A stretch of 64,000 bases of DNA from Erythrobacter sp. JK5 (GTDB lineage: Bacteria; Pseudomonadota; Alphaproteobacteria; Sphingomonadales; Sphingomonadaceae), in the NCBI RefSeq assembly GCF_018205975.1, contig NZ_CP073577.1, forward strand, positions 186,001 to 250,000. The letters run 5' to 3'. A program made the translations under genes and the position numbers. A model generated the notes under the pieces. It ran no database searches, was not told the DNA's origin, and saw only the letters and a list, made by a program, of their open reading frames with translations. This document shows, one piece after another, positions 44,777 to 54,616 of this stretch. The stretch's first letter is position 1; every line of letters begins with the position of its first letter.

Positions 44777-44873
44777 CGACGGTATCCGCGCGTGATCCCC
44801 CACGTGGATTGCGGATGCCCGGACACGGGCAAGGTGGTCTGCCGGACGCAAGGGCTGGCCGAAGGTTGGGGCG

Positions 44874-46334
44874 TCATGTGCCTTCTCCTTCGAGCGCGGC
44901 CTTGGCCAGGCAATCTTCGGTAACGGTGGTGTTCCCGCGCCGGCGTGCGCTTCGCTCGGCGGCGTCGCGCAGACGTTTGGCTGCGGAAATGCGGACCAGG
45001 ACCGGCTGCGCCTCGACCAGCGCGTCCAGCCGCGCCTTGGCAGCGGTATCCCAGGTCAACTCGGTCTGGTCCTTCGCCGGAGTCGCCTCGACCATGTCGA
45101 GATCGGTGCCCAGCGGCAGAATGTGGAACAGCGCATCGAACAGCGCGTTGCACACTTCCTGCACCAGATAGGTCGCGCCCGAATAGCCCATGAAAGGCGT
45201 ACCGGTGTGGCGGCGGATCGCCGCACCCGGAAAGCTGGCGGGGATGAATTGTGCCTGCGGGCCGTGCCCACCCGAGCCGACCTCTGCCAGATACATCCGC
45301 TCGTTGTAACTGCCGAACAGCACGAGCGGCGGGTTGGCGTGGATTTCGGCGCGCACCGCTTCGTTGTCGGGCTTGACCCCGGCGGAGCGAGCGAAGGCGA
45401 AGCTGCACGGCAGGCCCATATCCTCTTCGAGGAAGTGACGGATGCCGCGCGCGTAGGTCTCGTTGGCGACGATGCCGAAGCTGGCGGTGCCGAAGAAGTC
45501 CTGCGTTACCGAGCGCCACAAATCCCACAGCGGCTTGATCGTGGTGTGCTTCTCGCGCTCGATGAACGGTTCGGGATCGAGGCCGAGCTCTTCGCCGAGT
45601 GCACGCAGGAACCTGGTCGTGCTCGTGAGTCCGACCGGTGCCTGGAAATAGGGCCGCTCGAGCGTTTCGCACAGATTCCTGCCGAACTCGCGGTACATGC
45701 AGACATTGGCGTCTGCGGTTCCGAGCTGACGGATATCCGCGAGGTGACAGCCGAGCGGGAAGACCACGCCCACTTCCGCGCCGATTCCTTCGATGAGCCG
45801 ACGAACTTCGGCGAGATCGCTGGGCATGTTGAACATGCCGTAGCTGGGGCCGATAATGTTGACGCGCGGCTTTTCGCCGTCCTTGCGCGCCTTGATCTGT
45901 GGCGATTTCCTGGGGCCGAATTCGGTCCACAGCCAGGTCAGCGCACGGTCGGCGCTTTGCCACTGATCCTCGTCGATCGTGCGCGGCAGGAAGCGCTTGA
46001 TATTGGTGCCTTCGGGCGTGACGCCGCCGCCGATCATCTCGGCGATGGAGCCGGTGACCACCACGGCGGGAAGTTCGGGATCGAGCGCCTGCCACGCGCG
46101 TTTCATCGCGCCTTCGGTGCCGGTCTTGCCGAGCTCTTCTTCGCCCAGACCCGTCACGACGATGGGAAGCTCATGCGGAGGCAGCGCATCGGTGTAGTGC
46201 AGCACCGATGTTACCGGCAGGTTCTCGCAGCCCACTGGGCCATCGATGATGACCTGCAGGCCTTTCACCGCAGTGAAGACGTAGGTTGCGCCCCAATATC
46301 CGCCGGCGCGGTCGTGATCGAGGATGAGGGTCAT
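44874..46334 (-). CDS. bchZ: Chlorophyllide reductase subunit Z
   Basis: A 486-residue subunit of chlorophyllide a reductase, the second nitrogenase-like enzyme of the pathway, which reduces ring B. The N-terminal [45 protein letters not shown] and the C-terminal [16 protein letters not shown] match the family. The ATG at 46334 overlaps bchY (ATGA). It is followed by puf genes in the same direction, giving the usual bchCXYZ-puf superoperon. Confidence 0.97.
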   Translation of the reverse strand: MTLILDHDRAGGYWGATYVFTAVKGLQVIIDGPVGCENLPVTSVLHYTDALPPHELPIVVTGLGEEELGKTGTEGAMKRAWQALDPELPAVVVTGSIAEMIGGGVTPEGTNIKRFLPRTIDEDQWQSADRALTWLWTEFGPRKSPQIKARKDGEKPRVNIIGPSYGMFNMPSDLAEVRRLIEGIGAEVGVVFPLGCHLADIRQLGTADANVCMYREFGRNLCETLERPYFQAPVGLTSTTRFLRALGEELGLDPEPFIEREKHTTIKPLWDLWRSVTQDFFGTASFGIVANETYARGIRHFLEEDMGLPCSFAFARSAGVKPDNEAVRAEIHANPPLVLFGSYNERMYLAEVGSGGHGPQAQFIPASFPGAAIRRHTGTPFMGYSGATYLVQEVCNALFDALFHILPLGTDLDMVEATPAKDQTELTWDTAAKARLDALVEAQPVLVRISAAKRLRDAAERSARRRGNTTVTEDCLAKAALEGEGT

Positions 46335-47854
46335 GTGCCCACCGCCTCGGCCGCCTTGCGCGCCGCTTCGTTGAGGGCCGCATACTTCTTGCGGAACTTG
46401 GGCCGGTCTACGGGCGTGTCTTCCCACACGCCCGCAGCGTGCTCGGTGCCGACCCCTTCGAAGAAGTCGCGCATTTTGTCGAACCGATCCTTATTCGACA
46501 TGGCCGCGTTGACGACCTGCGCGAGGCTCCCGGCTCCCGCCGGCCCCATCAGGGGGCGAGCCGAGATGAGGTTGGTGAAATAGAGCGCCGGAACGGCCTT
46601 GGCCTTGGCGTGCTGGACCACCGGCGTGGTGCCGATCGCGAGATCCGGGCGGAATTCCTCGACCGCGGCGATATCCTCTTCAAGACTCGCGCGGAAATTG
46701 ACCCTCACGCCCTTGGCTTCCAGCCATTCGCGGTCGGCGTCCGACCATTTGGTCTTGGGGCAGGCGCTGCCGACATAGGGCACATCCGCGCCGCTTTCGA
46801 TCAGCAGGCGCGCGACGAGCAGTTCGGAACCTTCGTAGCCCGACACGGTGATCCGGCCTTCGATCGGCATTGTGGCGAGTGCGCCCTTGCAGGCACCGAT
46901 CATGGCGTTCTTGACGCCATCGACTTGTGTCTGCGGCAGGCCGAGCGTGTCGCCGACCGACTGGAGCCATGCGGCGGTTCCGTCTGCGCCGACCGGCGCG
47001 GAGCCGATGACCGGACGACCGGCGGCTTCGAATTCGCGGATGCTGGCGGTGTAGAACGGGTGGATCGCGGCGGCGAGCGAGCAATCGAGCGCGGAATACA
47101 GCTCACGCCATTCGCGCGTCGGCACGACCGGTCCGGCGGCAAGGCCGAGCGGTTCGAGCATTTGCCCGATCACCACCGGATCAGCCGGGAACATCTCGCC
47201 GAGCAGCGCCACGGTCGGCTTGTCCGAACGCTCTCTGGGAGCGGCGACGGGGCCGGCTTTCACTTCTTCACGCGCATATTTGAGCATCGCGCCGGCAAGC
47301 ACGTCTTTCGCCTCGGCATGGGTCGGGATGCCGAAACCGGGCACGTCGATGCCGATGATGCGCACGCCGTCGATCTGATCCGGCAGGAGACGCAGCGGCA
47401 CGCCGCTGGCGGTGGGCACGCACAAATTGGTGACCACGATCGTATCGTAGAGTTCGGGATCGGCGAGGTCTTCGACCGCTTCCTTGATATCCTCGAACAG
47501 CTTGCCGGTGACGAGCGTTTCGGAAGAGAAGGGCACGTAACCGACCGTCCGCCGCGCGCCGTAGAAGTGCGAGGTGAAGGTGAGGCCGTAGACGCAACAT
47601 GCGCTTCCCGAGAGCACGGTTGCGGTGCGTCGCATGCGCAGGCCGACGCGGAGCGACCCGAAAGCCGGGCACATCGATTGCGGCTGGTCGTGCGGGCCGA
47701 CGGGATAATCGGCGGCGTATTGATCGAGAATGTCGCTCTTACCCGCCTGGCGCGCGGCATCCTTCATCGTCCCGGTCGACGAGCAGCCGCCAACACTGCC
47801 CAAATCGAGCGTGTCAGGGGTGCGTTGCGCGCTGGAGGGAGTCAGATCAGCCAT
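46331..47854 (-). CDS. bchY: Chlorophyllide reductase subunit Y
   Basis: A 507-residue NifD/BchN-like subunit. Cysteines in [32 protein letters not shown] and [13 protein letters not shown] provide candidate cluster ligands. Length and blocks are standard. TGATG couples it to bchX. Confidence 0.97.
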   Translation of the reverse strand: MADLTPSSAQRTPDTLDLGSVGGCSSTGTMKDAARQAGKSDILDQYAADYPVGPHDQPQSMCPAFGSLRVGLRMRRTATVLSGSACCVYGLTFTSHFYGARRTVGYVPFSSETLVTGKLFEDIKEAVEDLADPELYDTIVVTNLCVPTASGVPLRLLPDQIDGVRIIGIDVPGFGIPTHAEAKDVLAGAMLKYAREEVKAGPVAAPRERSDKPTVALLGEMFPADPVVIGQMLEPLGLAAGPVVPTREWRELYSALDCSLAAAIHPFYTASIREFEAAGRPVIGSAPVGADGTAAWLQSVGDTLGLPQTQVDGVKNAMIGACKGALATMPIEGRITVSGYEGSELLVARLLIESGADVPYVGSACPKTKWSDADREWLEAKGVRVNFRASLEEDIAAVEEFRPDLAIGTTPVVQHAKAKAVPALYFTNLISARPLMGPAGAGSLAQVVNAAMSNKDRFDKMRDFFEGVGTEHAAGVWEDTPVDRPKFRKKYAALNEAARKAAEAVGT

Positions 47855-48843
47855 CAGACCGTGTCGTAAATGACCTCCAGGCTGGGTTTTTCTTCGAAGG
47901 TTCCCCCGCGCATGTCGGCCTGCGTCGCGGGGACGAGTTCGACATTTCCGCCGGTTTCTTCAGGGCTGAACAGATCGAGCAGTCCATCCTGATCGAGCGG
48001 GGTCGGCTGGCGTGGGGGGGCTTCGGCGACGTTGATGGCCAGCTCTTCGAACAGGCTCGCCCACTCGCCGCCGGGCACCCCGATAATCTGGTAGTTCGCA
48101 CTCTTGCGCCGGATGTCTTCGTTGGCCGGGATTGCGGTGAGCACCGGAATGTCGACTGCTTTGGCAAAGGCCTGCGCCTCGCCGGTGCCGTCGTCCTTGT
48201 TCACGATCATGCCCGCGACGCCGACATTGCCGCCCATCTTGCGGAAGTATTCGACCGCGTGGCAGACATTGTTGGCGACGTAGAGTGATTGCAGGTCGTT
48301 CGATCCGACCACGATCACTTTCTGGCACATGTCGCGCGCGATCGGCAGGCCGAACCCGCCGCAGACCACGTCACCGAGGAAATCGAGCAGGACGTAGTCG
48401 AAGCCCCATTCGTGGAAGCCGAGCTTTTCGAGCAGTTCGAAGCCGTGGATGATCCCGCGACCGCCGCATCCGCGCCCTACTTCAGGGCCGCCGAGCTCCA
48501 TTGCGAACACGCCGTCGCGCTGGAAGCACACGTCCTCGATGGTGACTTCCTCGCCTGCGAGTTTCTTCTTGGACGAGGTTTCGATGATCGTCGGGCAGGA
48601 CTTGCCGCCGAACAGCAGGCTGGTCGTGTCCGACTTCGGGTCGCAGCCGATCAGCAGGACGCGCTTGCCCTGCTGCGCCATCATGTAACTGAGATTGGAC
48701 AGCGCGAAGCTCTTGCCGCTGCCGCCCTTGCCGTAGATCGCGATGACCTGCGTCTCGCTCTTTACCTCGCCGGTGTGAACCGGGTCGGGTTCGTGGCTGG
48801 CTTCCTCGCGCAGGGCCTCGGTCTGGGTGTCGAGCATGGTCAT
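47854..48843 (-). CDS. bchX: Chlorophyllide reductase iron protein
   Basis: A 329-residue NifH-like ATPase delivering electrons to BchYZ. P-loop YGKGGSGKSFALSN (about 36-49); cluster cysteines in GRGCGGRGI and [11 protein letters not shown]. It reads MTMLDTQ from the ATG at 48843, which overlaps the bchC stop; a start at 48837 is also possible. The C-terminal extension beyond the BchL core is normal for BchX. Confidence 0.97.
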   Translation of the reverse strand: MTMLDTQTEALREEASHEPDPVHTGEVKSETQVIAIYGKGGSGKSFALSNLSYMMAQQGKRVLLIGCDPKSDTTSLLFGGKSCPTIIETSSKKKLAGEEVTIEDVCFQRDGVFAMELGGPEVGRGCGGRGIIHGFELLEKLGFHEWGFDYVLLDFLGDVVCGGFGLPIARDMCQKVIVVGSNDLQSLYVANNVCHAVEYFRKMGGNVGVAGMIVNKDDGTGEAQAFAKAVDIPVLTAIPANEDIRRKSANYQIIGVPGGEWASLFEELAINVAEAPPRQPTPLDQDGLLDLFSPEETGGNVELVPATQADMRGGTFEEKPSLEVIYDTV

Positions 48844-49775
48844 GCGGCGTCGCTCCAATCGAGAACCATCTTGAGACAATCGGGATCGCTGAAGGCCTGC
48901 GGATAGGCGTCGAGCGCTTCGGTGGCGGGTCGGCGATCGGTGACGAGGCCGGACAGGTCGAGCCTGCCATCCTCGATCAGCGCGCGGGTCTGCGCGAGGT
49001 CGTCGGGCTGCCATTCAGCCGCGATCCGCAGCCGCGCTTCCTTCATGAACGCAGCGGGGAAGGCGAAGTCGATCCGCTGCGAATAGAACCCCGCGAGCGT
49101 GATCTCGCCGCCCTTGGCTAGCGCGCCGACCAGCGTATCGACGATGCCCGCGTCTCCGCTGGCGTCGTAGATCGAGTGGTAGTCCCGGCGGTCGTCGAAA
49201 TCGGGATGCATTGCGATGTAACCGGAAACGCCGCCGCACCGTTGCGGGCTGGTTTCCCAGACCGTGGGCGCAGGCGCGCCGCTGGCGATGGTCAGCCGCG
49301 CAAGCAGCCTGCCGAGGACGCCGTGGCCGATGATGAGGTCGGGCGGTGTTCCGCCATTGATCGCGTGCAGCGCGGTCGCGGCGAGGGCACATAGGGTTCC
49401 GGCTTCACCGAGCTTTTCGGGGACCGGCAGCGCGCGGGCGGACGGGACGACCACCTGGCTCGCCGTGCCGCCGAACAATCCGCGGGCGTCGGCATAGCAA
49501 TTGGCGCCGGGGACAAACACCCATTCGCCGATCCGTGCGGTCGCATCCGCGCCAGCATCGACGATCCGGCCGACGGATTCGTAACCGGGCACCAGTGGAT
49601 AACCCATGCCGGGGAAGTCGGGCATCCGGCCCGTAAACAGCAGTTTTTCGGTGCCGGTGCTGATACCGCTCCAGGCTATGTCGACGACGACGTCCGCAGG
49701 CCCGGCAGGATTCAACCCGAGCGTCCTGAGCGCCAGGCGCTCCGGTCCCTCGAGTATCACTGCCAATGCGTCCAT
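48840..49775 (-). CDS. bchC: Bacteriochlorophyllide a dehydrogenase
   Basis: A 311-residue zinc-alcohol-dehydrogenase-like enzyme oxidising 3-hydroxyethyl bacteriochlorophyllide to the 3-acetyl form. The segments WSGISTGTEKLLFTGRMPDFPGMGYPLVPGYESVGRIV and DLIIGHGVLGRLLARL are characteristic. It heads bchCXYZ, with two perfect PpsR sites upstream. Confidence 0.95.
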   Translation of the reverse strand: MDALAVILEGPERLALRTLGLNPAGPADVVVDIAWSGISTGTEKLLFTGRMPDFPGMGYPLVPGYESVGRIVDAGADATARIGEWVFVPGANCYADARGLFGGTASQVVVPSARALPVPEKLGEAGTLCALAATALHAINGGTPPDLIIGHGVLGRLLARLTIASGAPAPTVWETSPQRCGGVSGYIAMHPDFDDRRDYHSIYDASGDAGIVDTLVGALAKGGEITLAGFYSQRIDFAFPAAFMKEARLRIAAEWQPDDLAQTRALIEDGRLDLSGLVTDRRPATEALDAYPQAFSDPDCLKMVLDWSDAA

Positions 49776-49854
49776 ATGCGTCGTTTCCCCCGTACCAACC
49801 GGCCCTGGTCGCGGATTACGACTCGAAAGCGGTCAAGAGATACGCCTCTCTGAG

Positions 49855-49898
49855 TGTTGGCTACGCCTCACATGGATAACTGTCAAATAATATGGACA
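49855..49898 (-). promoter_or_regulatory. Tandem PpsR/CrtJ operators upstream of bchC
   Basis: TGTTGGCTACGCCTCACA (49855-49872) and TGTCAAATAATATGGACA (49881-49898) both match TGT-N12-ACA exactly and are eight bases apart. Paired sites with about this spacing govern Rhodobacter bchC. They lie 80-123 bases upstream of the bchC ATG, just after the crtF stop. Confidence 0.88.
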
Positions 49899-49907
49899 GA
49901 TGATCCG

Positions 49908-51029
49908 TCAGGCTGTCGCGACGATTATGCTGGTCACAACCGGCTGTTGCGAGCGGATCAATCGGGCCGAACGGAACCCGGCCTCGCGCAGCATCGTCTC
50001 GATTTCCGACGGACTGCGCGCGCGGCCCGATCCCATCGCCCACAGATACAGACCGAAAAACGCCTCTCCCATCGGTTCCGCGCCGGGAATCTGCGCCATC
50101 GGTTCGGCGATCAGCAGCCGCGCCCCCCGATCGAGGCTGGCGTGGATATTCGCGAGCAATTGCTGCGCGGGCGCATCGTCGTGATCGTGGAGGATGCGCA
50201 CCAGCGACACCACGTCGTAGCCGCGCGGGATCGCGTCTTCGAAGAAATTGCCTGGATGGCAAGTCAGGCGCGCTTCGCCCACAGCGGCGGCCAGATCGTC
50301 GCGCGCGGAGGCCACGACTTCGGGTAGGTCGAACAGGCCCAGCTCGAGCCGTGGGCAAGCCGACCCGACCCGCCGCAGAAATGCGCCGTGCCCTCCGCCG
50401 ATATCGAGCAGCCGTCCGTGTCCGGGAATCCGGAACGCCGCCAGCACCTCGTCGGCAACGAAGTGTTGCGAGGCTGCCATCAGTTCAGAATATTCGCGCG
50501 TTTCCGCCCCGCGTTCCGCTGCGCCGTGCAGCGCTCCGGCATAGGACCAGTACCGCGACAGCTCGGTCGGCTCGCTGCGGTCCTGCCGCAGAAGCGCGAG
50601 CGGATCGGCCAGATCGCGATAGAGCAACCGATGGTGGCGGATCATCGCCTGCGCGCCTTCGTTGGCGTCCAACACTGCGCCCTGCTGCCCCAGCATCCAC
50701 TGGTCGGGCAGCACCTCCTCGGCGACATCGAGCGCGCGTGCGGCGCGCAGCAGGCACAGCGCAGCGTCATGGCTGAGATCGGCCTTCGCGGCTAAGTATT
50801 CGGCGCTGATCGGTCCGCTCTTGAGATGACCCAGCAGCCCGCTTTCGACCACCGCCAGCAGCACCCGCGAATAGCTAAAACCGACGATGTGATCGAACAT
50901 CGACCCGGCTCGGCTCCGGGCAATCCGGTTCACCAGCGGCAGGCGCGCGGTCCAGCGCTGGAATGCGGGGCTCGCAAAGATCGCGTTGCGACGCTGCTTC
51001 CAGCGCACCTTGAGCGGCGTCGATGCCAT
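49908..51029 (-). CDS. crtF: Hydroxyneurosporene/carotenoid O-methyltransferase
   Basis: A 373-residue SAM enzyme methylating the 1-hydroxyl of acyclic carotenoids. An N-terminal dimerisation region (MFDHIVGFSYSRVLLAVVESGLL) precedes motif I LLDIGGGHGAFLRR (about 208-221) and a catalytic-type VRILHDHDD. It is divergent from crtD, with a shared palindromic PpsR site. Confidence 0.94.
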   Translation of the reverse strand: MASTPLKVRWKQRRNAIFASPAFQRWTARLPLVNRIARSRAGSMFDHIVGFSYSRVLLAVVESGLLGHLKSGPISAEYLAAKADLSHDAALCLLRAARALDVAEEVLPDQWMLGQQGAVLDANEGAQAMIRHHRLLYRDLADPLALLRQDRSEPTELSRYWSYAGALHGAAERGAETREYSELMAASQHFVADEVLAAFRIPGHGRLLDIGGGHGAFLRRVGSACPRLELGLFDLPEVVASARDDLAAAVGEARLTCHPGNFFEDAIPRGYDVVSLVRILHDHDDAPAQQLLANIHASLDRGARLLIAEPMAQIPGAEPMGEAFFGLYLWAMGSGRARSPSEIETMLREAGFRSARLIRSQQPVVTSIIVATA

Positions 51030-51056
51030 TACCTTCGGATCGATTTACACATCATA

Positions 51057-51074
51057 TGTCCAAATGATTGGACA
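51057..51074. promoter_or_regulatory. PpsR/CrtJ operator between crtF and crtD
   Basis: TGTCCAAATGATTGGACA matches TGT-N12-ACA exactly and has seven-base inverted arms (TGTCCAA/TTGGACA). It lies 28 bases upstream of crtF and 57 bases upstream of crtD, so one site can repress both directions. Confidence 0.85.
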
Positions 51075-51130
51075 GATGTTAGAGTCGGGTCAATGATGAA
51101 GGCTCATTTTGCGAGTCTCGGGGGAGAGTG

Positions 51131-52701
51131 GTGAGCGCCCATATCGTCGTTATCGGAGCCGGAATGGGCGGGCTTGCAAGCGCCGCAGTGCTCGCCGCGC
51201 GCGGTTACGACGTGACGGTCGTGGAAAAGGAAGAGCGGGTCGGCGGCAAGGCCCGGACGGTCGAAATCGATGGCCGACCGATCGCGGCCGGGCCCACCGT
51301 GTTCACCATGCGCGAGGTGTTCGACGAGATTTTCGCGACCTGCGGCGAACGGCTCGACGATCATATCGCCACCCGCCGCGCCGAAGTGATCGCCCGCCAT
51401 GCCTGGAGCCCGGAGGAACGGCTCGACCTGTTTGCCGATCCGCTGCGCAGCGAGGAGTCGATCGGCGATTTCGCCGGGGCCGAAGCCGCCGCCGCCTATC
51501 GCGCCTTCCGCGCCGAGACCCGCAAGATGTTCGACCTGCTCGACGAACCGATGCTGCGCGGGGACAATGTCACGAACCCGCTGCCGCTGCTGTGGCGGAT
51601 CGGGCTGTGGCGGTTCGACGCCTTCGCCACCATGCGCCCGCATCAGTCGATGTGGAACGCGCTGGGCGAATACTTCTCCGATCCGCGCCTGCGGCAATTG
51701 TTCGGCCGCTATTCGACCTATTGCGGGTCCTCTCCGATTCTCGCGCCTGCCACCTTGATGCTGATCGCGCATGTCGAGGCGAGAGGGGTGTGGCTGATCG
51801 ACGGCGGGATCAGCGCGCTCGCCGAAGCGCTTCAGGGGCTAGCCGAACGCGCGGGCGTCCGGTTTCGCACCGGCGTTGCAGTGAGCCAGATCCTGACGGG
51901 TCCCGAGGGCGCGAACGGAGTGCGGCTCGCCAATGGCGATCAGATCGCGGCGGACGCGGTGATTTGCAACGCCGACCCGAATGCACTGGCTACAGGCAGG
52001 TTCGGCCCGCAGGGCGCGCGTTCGGTGCGGACGCTCGACCCGGCCAAACGGTCGTTCTCCGCGCTTGTGTGGTTCGCCCACGCCAGCACCTCCGGCTTCG
52101 ACCTGCAGCATCACAACGTGTTCTTCTCGCCCGATTACGAACGGGAGTTCCGTGAGATCGCGAGCGGGCAATGCCCCTCCGACCCTCGGTCTATCTGTGC
52201 GCGCAGGATCGCGGCGCGCGGATAGCCGACGCCGCGCCAGCCGCTCCGGGCGGGCGCGAGCGTATCCAGATCATCGTCAACGCGCCCGCAAATGGCGACA
52301 ACCATCCGTATTCCAGCGAGGAGAGAGAGCAATGCACACGCGCCATGAGGAATACTCTCGAACGCTGCGGTCTGACGCTGGAACAGGACATGCCGCACCA
52401 GCTGGCGACCCCGCAGGAATGGGAGAACCTGTTCCCGGCAACCGGTGGGGCTCTGTACGGCATGGCATCGCACGGCTCGGCGGCCTCTTTCCTGCGGCAA
52501 GGGCCGCGAACGCGAATCCCGCGACTCTACTGCGCCGGGGGGAGCACCCATCCCTCAGCCGGGGTCCCGATGGCCGCCTTGTCCGGGCTGTTGGCAGTAC
52601 GGACGATCGCAAAGGACCTCGCTTCAACGAGGACATTCCTCCCGGCGGCTACACCTGGTGGTATGTCGATGCGATCAGCGCGGACGGGCAGCACGGGCTG
52701 A
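51131..52701 (+). pseudogene. crtD: Methoxyneurosporene/hydroxyneurosporene desaturase CrtD, interrupted by an apparent one-base deletion
   Basis: A flavoprotein introducing the C3,4 double bond of acyclic carotenoids. The N-terminal part (FAD motif VVIGAGMGGLASAAVLAARGYDVTVVE) reads from the GTG at 51131, after GGGGGAG, to a stop at 52225, but family similarity is lost near 52165. Homology resumes in another frame at about 52171 (MPLRPSVYLCAQDRG), continuing through LYCAGGSTHPSAGVPMAALSGLLA to 52701. One added base at about 52165-52170 (GGGCAATG) gives a full protein of about 523 residues. It may be a sequencing error or a true mutation. Confidence 0.85.
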
Positions 52702-53540
52702 CGATCATCGCGTTCCTGGGGAGTGTTTTTTCTCCCTATTATAAGAAGAGCGGGCGGGGCGATCCGCTCGATCATTCCTGCCTGAACGTGGCGATGTACG
52801 GACCGAACGGTCGTTGGGTGATGACCGAACGGCCGCGCGCCGATGTGACGCGCGACCAGTCCAACCTCGTGATCGGACCGAGTGCGGTGAGGTGGGACGG
52901 CAACGTGCTCGAAATCGACATCGAGGAGCGCGACAAGCGCCTCTTCAACCCCTTCCGCCGCCCGGTGCGCGGGACAGTGCGAGTAATCCCCGAGGCGCTC
53001 AACGCCGCCTCCTTCGCGCTCGACCCGGCGGAGAACCACATCTGGCATTGCATGGCACCGCGCGCGCGGATCGAGGTCGAGATGGAGGAACCCGGCGTAT
53101 CGTGGAGCGGCAGTGGCTATTTCGATCACAATCGCGGCTCCGAACCGCTCGAGGAGGGTTTTCGGGTCTGGCACTGGTCGCGCGCACATATGAAGCAAGG
53201 CGCGGTGGTCTGTTACGAAGGCGAACGCGGGGACGGTTCGCTGTTCGCCAGCGCGATCCGGTTCGACCGTCACGGCGTGCCGGACGAGATGCCGCTGCCG
53301 CCGATCGCGCAATTGCCGTCGAGCAAGTGGCGGATCGAGCGGCGCACCCGCTCGCAGATCGGCGTCGCCGAAGTTCGCAAGACCTGGGAGGATACGCCGT
53401 TCTACGCGCGCTCCGAACTGTCCTCGCAATTGTTCGGAGAGGACGTCGCGGCGGTGCAGGAAAGCCTCGACATGCGGCGCTTCGCATCACCGGTGGTGCA
53501 GTTCATGCTTCCGTATCGGATGCCTCGCGAGCGGGCCTAG
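52599..53540 (+). CDS. crtC: Carotenoid 1,2-hydratase CrtC, start codon unclear
   Basis: Hydrates the terminal double bond of neurosporene or lycopene-type carotenoids. The conserved core GGYTWWYVDAISADGQHGLTIIAFLGSVFSPYY begins near 52640. In this frame there is no ATG, GTG or TTG between 52500 and 52700. An ACG at 52599, directly before DDRKGPRFNEDIPPGG, is where an initiator would be expected; with it the product has 313 residues. The frame stays open upstream but reads as a shadow of crtD. Overlap with the crtD C-terminus is about 100 bases, and translation is probably coupled. The end overlaps the next convergent gene by 38 bases. Confidence 0.85.
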   Translation, partial: TDDRKGPRFNEDIPPGGYTWWYVDAISADGQHGLTIIAFLGSVFSPYYKKSGRGDPLDHSCLNVAMYGPNGRWVMTERPRADVTRDQSNLVIGPSAVRWDGNVLEIDIEERDKRLFNPFRRPVRGTVRVIPEALNAASFALDPAENHIWHCMAPRARIEVEMEEPGVSWSGSGYFDHNRGSEPLEEGFRVWHWSRAHMKQGAVVCYEGERGDGSLFASAIRFDRHGVPDEMPLPPIAQLPSSKWRIERRTRSQIGVAEVRKTWEDTPFYARSELSSQLFGEDVAAVQESLDMRRFASPVVQFMLPYRMPRERA

Positions 53541-53712
53541 CTTCGGCTGCCGCTTCGGAATCGGCCTCGGCGCGTTCTTTCGCTTCGCGTTCCTCGCGCG
53601 CGGCCCGGTCGCGCTTCAGCTCGCGGTCCATCTTGAAATACTGCCACAGGCCGAAGCCGATCGCGATCGAATAGAAGAACACCAGTTCGATCCAGCCGAG
53701 ATTTCCCTCCAT
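53503..53712 (-). CDS. Small membrane protein with charged coiled-coil tail, unknown
   Basis: A 69-residue protein with one N-terminal helix (about 5-24: LGWIELVFFYSIAIGFGLWQYF) and a highly charged Glu/Arg/Ala tail likely to be helical. It follows bchO by 16 bases in the same direction, so is probably the last gene of bchIDO. I do not recognise the family. The 3-prime end overlaps crtC by 38 bases on the opposite strand. Confidence 0.7.
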   Translation of the reverse strand: MEGNLGWIELVFFYSIAIGFGLWQYFKMDRELKRDRAAREEREAKERAEADSEAAAEARPAREASDTEA

Positions 53713-53728
53713 CGCCGGTGTCTCCTGC

Positions 53729-54616
53729 CTAGCTGCGCGCCATGGCCGTCGACGCCGCGAATTCCTCGATCAGCGCGGCGGCGCGGTCGGGGACCTCCTC
53801 GTGTGCCAGATGGCCCAGGCCGTGCAGCACTGCGAGTCGGGCATCGGGCAGCCAGCCCTGCGCCTCTTCGGCCCAAGACAGCGGGATCGCCGCGTCCTTG
53901 TCCGAGTGGACCAGCAGCACGGCGTTGCCCACGTCGTGCATCCGGGTGCGCAGGGTCGGCAGGTCCCAGTTCGCCATCATCGCCAGCGCGCCCTTCGTAT
54001 GGCGCGGATTGGTGAGCAGCTTTTCGTAACAGGCCATCCCTTCGGCCTCGATTTCAGAGCCGGTGGCCCTGCGGATGAAGCGGTCGGTGTCGCCCGAAAG
54101 CGCCGCCGCGCCGGAGAAAATGCGCGGGACCAGCGGATTGACGAACAGCAGCTTCGCGACCGCCGGGAAGATCTGCGAGGCCGGGCCGGGGAAGGGGCGC
54201 AGGGACGAATTCAGGCCGACGATGGGGCCGGAATAGGAATGGTCGAGCGCGAGTTGCAACGCCAACGCGGCTCCGGCGGAATGACCGACGATCAGGTCGG
54301 GTGCGATGCCGAGCGTTGCGTTCAGATCGGCGATGGCGCGGGCCATGGTCGGCAGCGACATTGCTTCGGGCGGGTGGCCGGTGGTGAAGGCGTGGAGCGG
54401 CAGGTCGGGGGCGATCACTTCGAAGTTTTCGGCGAGCAGCGGCATCAGCCCGCGCCAGCTGTGCACCGAGGCTCCGGTACCGTGGAGCAACAGCAATTGC
54501 GGTCCGGAACCCATCCGCTGCACATGCCAGCGCGCGCCGCCTGTGGTGACGAACTCGCTTGCCTCGCGATGCGGCCAGATCAGCCCCTCGCGGTTCCAGT
54601 CGAGCGCGCGGCTCAT
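53729..54616 (-). CDS. bchO: Mg-chelatase-associated alpha/beta hydrolase BchO
   Basis: A 295-residue hydrolase-fold protein always linked to bchID. The oxyanion motif LLLHGTGASVHSW (about 43-55), nucleophile elbow GHSAGA (about 114-119), and a C-terminal GLGHLAHEE histidine are in place. The exact reaction is unknown. The start at 54616 overlaps the bchD stop (ATGA). Confidence 0.93.
   Translation of the reverse strand: MSRALDWNREGLIWPHREASEFVTTGGARWHVQRMGSGPQLLLLHGTGASVHSWRGLMPLLAENFEVIAPDLPLHAFTTGHPPEAMSLPTMARAIADLNATLGIAPDLIVGHSAGAALALQLALDHSYSGPIVGLNSSLRPFPGPASQIFPAVAKLLFVNPLVPRIFSGAAALSGDTDRFIRRATGSEIEAEGMACYEKLLTNPRHTKGALAMMANWDLPTLRTRMHDVGNAVLLVHSDKDAAIPLSWAEEAQGWLPDARLAVLHGLGHLAHEEVPDRAAALIEEFAASTAMARS

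Noticed and set aside
44730..44873. Possible pufQ between bchZ and pufB
   Set aside because: The gap is 144 bases and holds only hairpins; no frame of the right size or character.
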